NCBI RefSeq assembly: GCF_029227915.1
Contig: NC_079875.1
Span: 20,517,001 to 20,581,000 of the forward strand
Direction of reading: 5' to 3'
From: Hydractinia symbiolongicarpus
Lineage: Eukaryota > Cnidaria > Hydrozoa > Anthoathecata > Hydractiniidae
Length of the DNA stretch: 64,000 nucleotides
Below, in pieces: positions 62,561 to 64,000 of this stretch (the first letter of the stretch is position 1; the number at the start of each line of letters is the position of its first letter). The position numbers and the translations under genes were made by a program. The notes beneath the pieces were generated by a model. The model saw nothing but the letters and a program-made list of their open reading frames with translations, was not told the origin of the DNA and did no database searches.

Positions 62561-64000
62561 TTGGAACGTTGTTGTGCATTGAGACTGGAAGGAATAGTCC
62601 AATGGTAACCTGCGCAGGCAGATGGAACCACGTGATTTACGTGTGAGGCCTTTATTAGACTGGAAAAGGGCATATTATAGCCTTTGTAGGACGATGCACG
62701 TAGTTAAGAGTGTTCTAAAGCGACGGCGCTAAGGAAAACCACTTGGAACGTTGAATCGCATTGAGACTGGAACAACGACTAGTCCAATGGTAACCTGCAA
62801 AAGCAGTTAATACCGCGTGATTAAAGTGTGCGGCCTTTATTAGACTGCAAAAGGCCATATTAAGGTCTTTATAGGACTGTGCATGTAGTTAAGAGTGTTC
62901 TAAGGCCACGGGGCTAAGGAGAACGACTTGGAACGTTGTAGCGCAATGAGACTGGAACGACTAGTCCAATACTAACCGGCACAGGCAGCTAAAACCGCGT
63001 GATTAAAGTGTGCGGCCTTTATTAGACTGCAAAAGGCCATATTACGGTCGTTATAGGGCTGTGCACGTAATTAAGAGACTTCTAAGGCCACGGCGCTAAG
63101 GAGTATCACTTGGAACGTTTTAGTGCATTGGGACTGGAACGACTAGTCCAATGGTAACCGGCGAAAGCAGCTAAAACCGCGTGATTAAAGTGTGCGGCCT
63201 TTATTAGACTGCAAAAGGCCATATTAAGGTCTTTATAGGACTGTGCACGTAGTTAAGAGTGTTCTAAGGCCACGGGGCTAAGGAGAACCACTTGGAACGT
63301 TGTAGTGCATTGAGACTGGAAGGAATATTCCAATGGTAACCTGCGCAGGCAGAGGGAACCACGTGATTTACGTGTGAGGCCTTCATTACACTGCAAAAGG
63401 CCATATTACAGCCTTTATAGGACGATACACGTAGTTAAGAGTGTTCTAAGGCCACGGTGCTAAGGAGAACTACTTGGAACGTTGTAGTGCAATGGGACTG
63501 GAAGGAATAGTCCAATGGTCACCTGGGTAGGCAGATGGAACCACGTGATTTACATGTGAGGCCTTTATTAGACTGCAAAAGGTCATATTATACCTTTTAT
63601 AGGGCTGTGCACGTAGTTAAGAGTGTTTTAAAGCGACGGCCATAATGAAAACGACTTGGAACGTTGTAGCGCAATGAGACTGGAACGACTAGTCCAATGC
63701 TAACCGGCACAGGCAGCTAAAACCGCGTGATTAAAGTGTGCGGCCTTTATTAGACTGCAAAAGGCCATATTACGGTCGTTATAGGGCTGTGCACGTAATT
63801 AAGAGACTTCTAAGGCCACGGCGCTAAGGAAAACCACTTGGAACGTTGTTGTGCATTGAGACTGGAAGGAATAGTCCCATGGTAACCTGCGCAGGCAGAT
63901 GGAACCACGTGATTTACGTGTGAGGCCTTTATTAGACTGGAAAAGGGCATATTATAGCCTTTGTAGGACGATGCACGTAGTTAAGAGTGTTCTAAAGCGA
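62560..64000 (+). repeat. Terminal satellite stretch
   Basis: About eight monomers run to the window edge. They repeat variant orders seen at 22.6-25.2 kb (the GAATATTCC, CATTACACTGC, GGTCACCTGGG and GACTGGAAAAGGG monomers in sequence). The array is cut mid-monomer at the last base, so it continues beyond the window. Confidence 0.75.

Larger units (their letters stand above)
1..64000 (+). repeat. ~182-bp tandem satellite array filling the window
   Basis: The monomer boundary motif (GGAAGGAATAGTCC or GGAACGACTAGTCC) recurs about every 182 bases from the first base to the last; early starts are 2, 182, 364, 546, 726 and 911. Each monomer then contains, in order, a CACGTG or CCGCGTG box, GGCCTTT...AAAGGCC, a GTGCACGTA motif, a GTTAAGAG block and a GGAACGTTG block. 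All copies read the same way and no other DNA interrupts them. Monomers of 150-210 bp with higher-order organisation are typical of plant and animal centromeric satellites, so a centromeric or pericentromeric role is the natural inference. Nothing in the sequence proves kinetochore function, and a subtelomeric or interstitial satellite is the alternative. The array runs off both window edges, so its true length is unknown. Confidence 0.97.

Noticed and set aside
1-64000. CRISPR array
   Set aside because: There is regular periodicity, but no short repeat alternates with unrelated spacers. The whole 182-bp unit is conserved and there are no cas genes.
1-64000. rDNA spacer, tRNA or snRNA cluster, or a tandem gene array
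   Set aside because: No rRNA-like segment, tRNA cloverleaf or snRNA motif was recognised in the monomer. The internal dyads are too short and do not form a known RNA fold.
1-64000. Inverted monomers or transposon insertion inside the array
   Set aside because: I looked for the reverse complement of the GGCCTTT...AAAGGCC region and boundary motif, and for stretches without the 182-bp pattern, and saw none. A very short insertion could have been missed by eye.
1-64000. Species assignment
   Set aside because: The monomer does not match the plant, fish or primate centromeric satellites that I can recall, so naming an organism would be a guess.

Overview
The whole 64 kb window is one uninterrupted tandem satellite DNA array. 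Its monomer is about 182 bp (usually 180-185), so roughly 350 monomers fit, all in the same (+) orientation. I see no unique sequence, gene, RNA gene, transposon, CRISPR array or inverted segment. A long, homogeneous array of nucleosome-sized monomers with nested higher-order repeats (HORs) is typical of a centromere or pericentromere in a eukaryotic nuclear genome. I do not recognise the monomer and cannot name the species. CpG is close to its expected frequency in the monomer I counted by hand, which weakly argues against a heavily germline-methylated genome.

Monomers fall into two main families. Type A carries CACGTGATTTACGTG, usually with GGAAGGAATAGTCC or GGAAGGACTAGTCC upstream. Type B carries ACCGCGTGATTAAAG followed by TGTGCGG, usually with GGAACGACTAGTCC or a +3 bp form GGAACAACGACTAG. 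Both contain short dyads: GACTAGTC or GGACTAGTCC, CCTGCGCAGG (many type A copies), and GGCCTTT...AAAGGCC.

Layout by long-range similarity:
- 1-3.2 kb: copies of a three-monomer theme at 5- and 10-monomer spacing.
- 3.2-8.5 kb: 10-mer (1818 bp) and 12-mer (2179 bp) duplications.
- 6.35-11.2 kb: matches 21.07-25.75 kb.
- 12.6-14.0 kb: matches 26.9-28.3 kb and contains a 151-bp monomer.
- 14.05-17.05 kb: an 11-mer (2007 bp) pair.
- 17.05-20.4 kb: mixed monomers, partly matching 3.9-4.8 kb.
- 20.4-31.8 kb: matches 42.9-55.4 kb, with indels of whole monomers.
- 31.87-46.62 kb: a tandem pair of macro-units, 6553 bp (36-mer) then 8189 bp (45-mer). The second differs by one extra 1273-bp 7-mer and two extra monomers.
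- The nearly identical 1273-bp 7-mer is present twice (32.8-35.3 kb) and three times (39.3-43.2 kb).
- 55.4-64 kb: further rearranged pieces of the same units, including a 909-bp 5-mer duplication at 60.9-62.6 kb.

There is no gene content to integrate. The biology here is structural: probable kinetochore or heterochromatin DNA evolving by in-register unequal exchange. Offsets and matches were worked out by eye from the text, without alignment software, so block edges are good to a few tens of bases.
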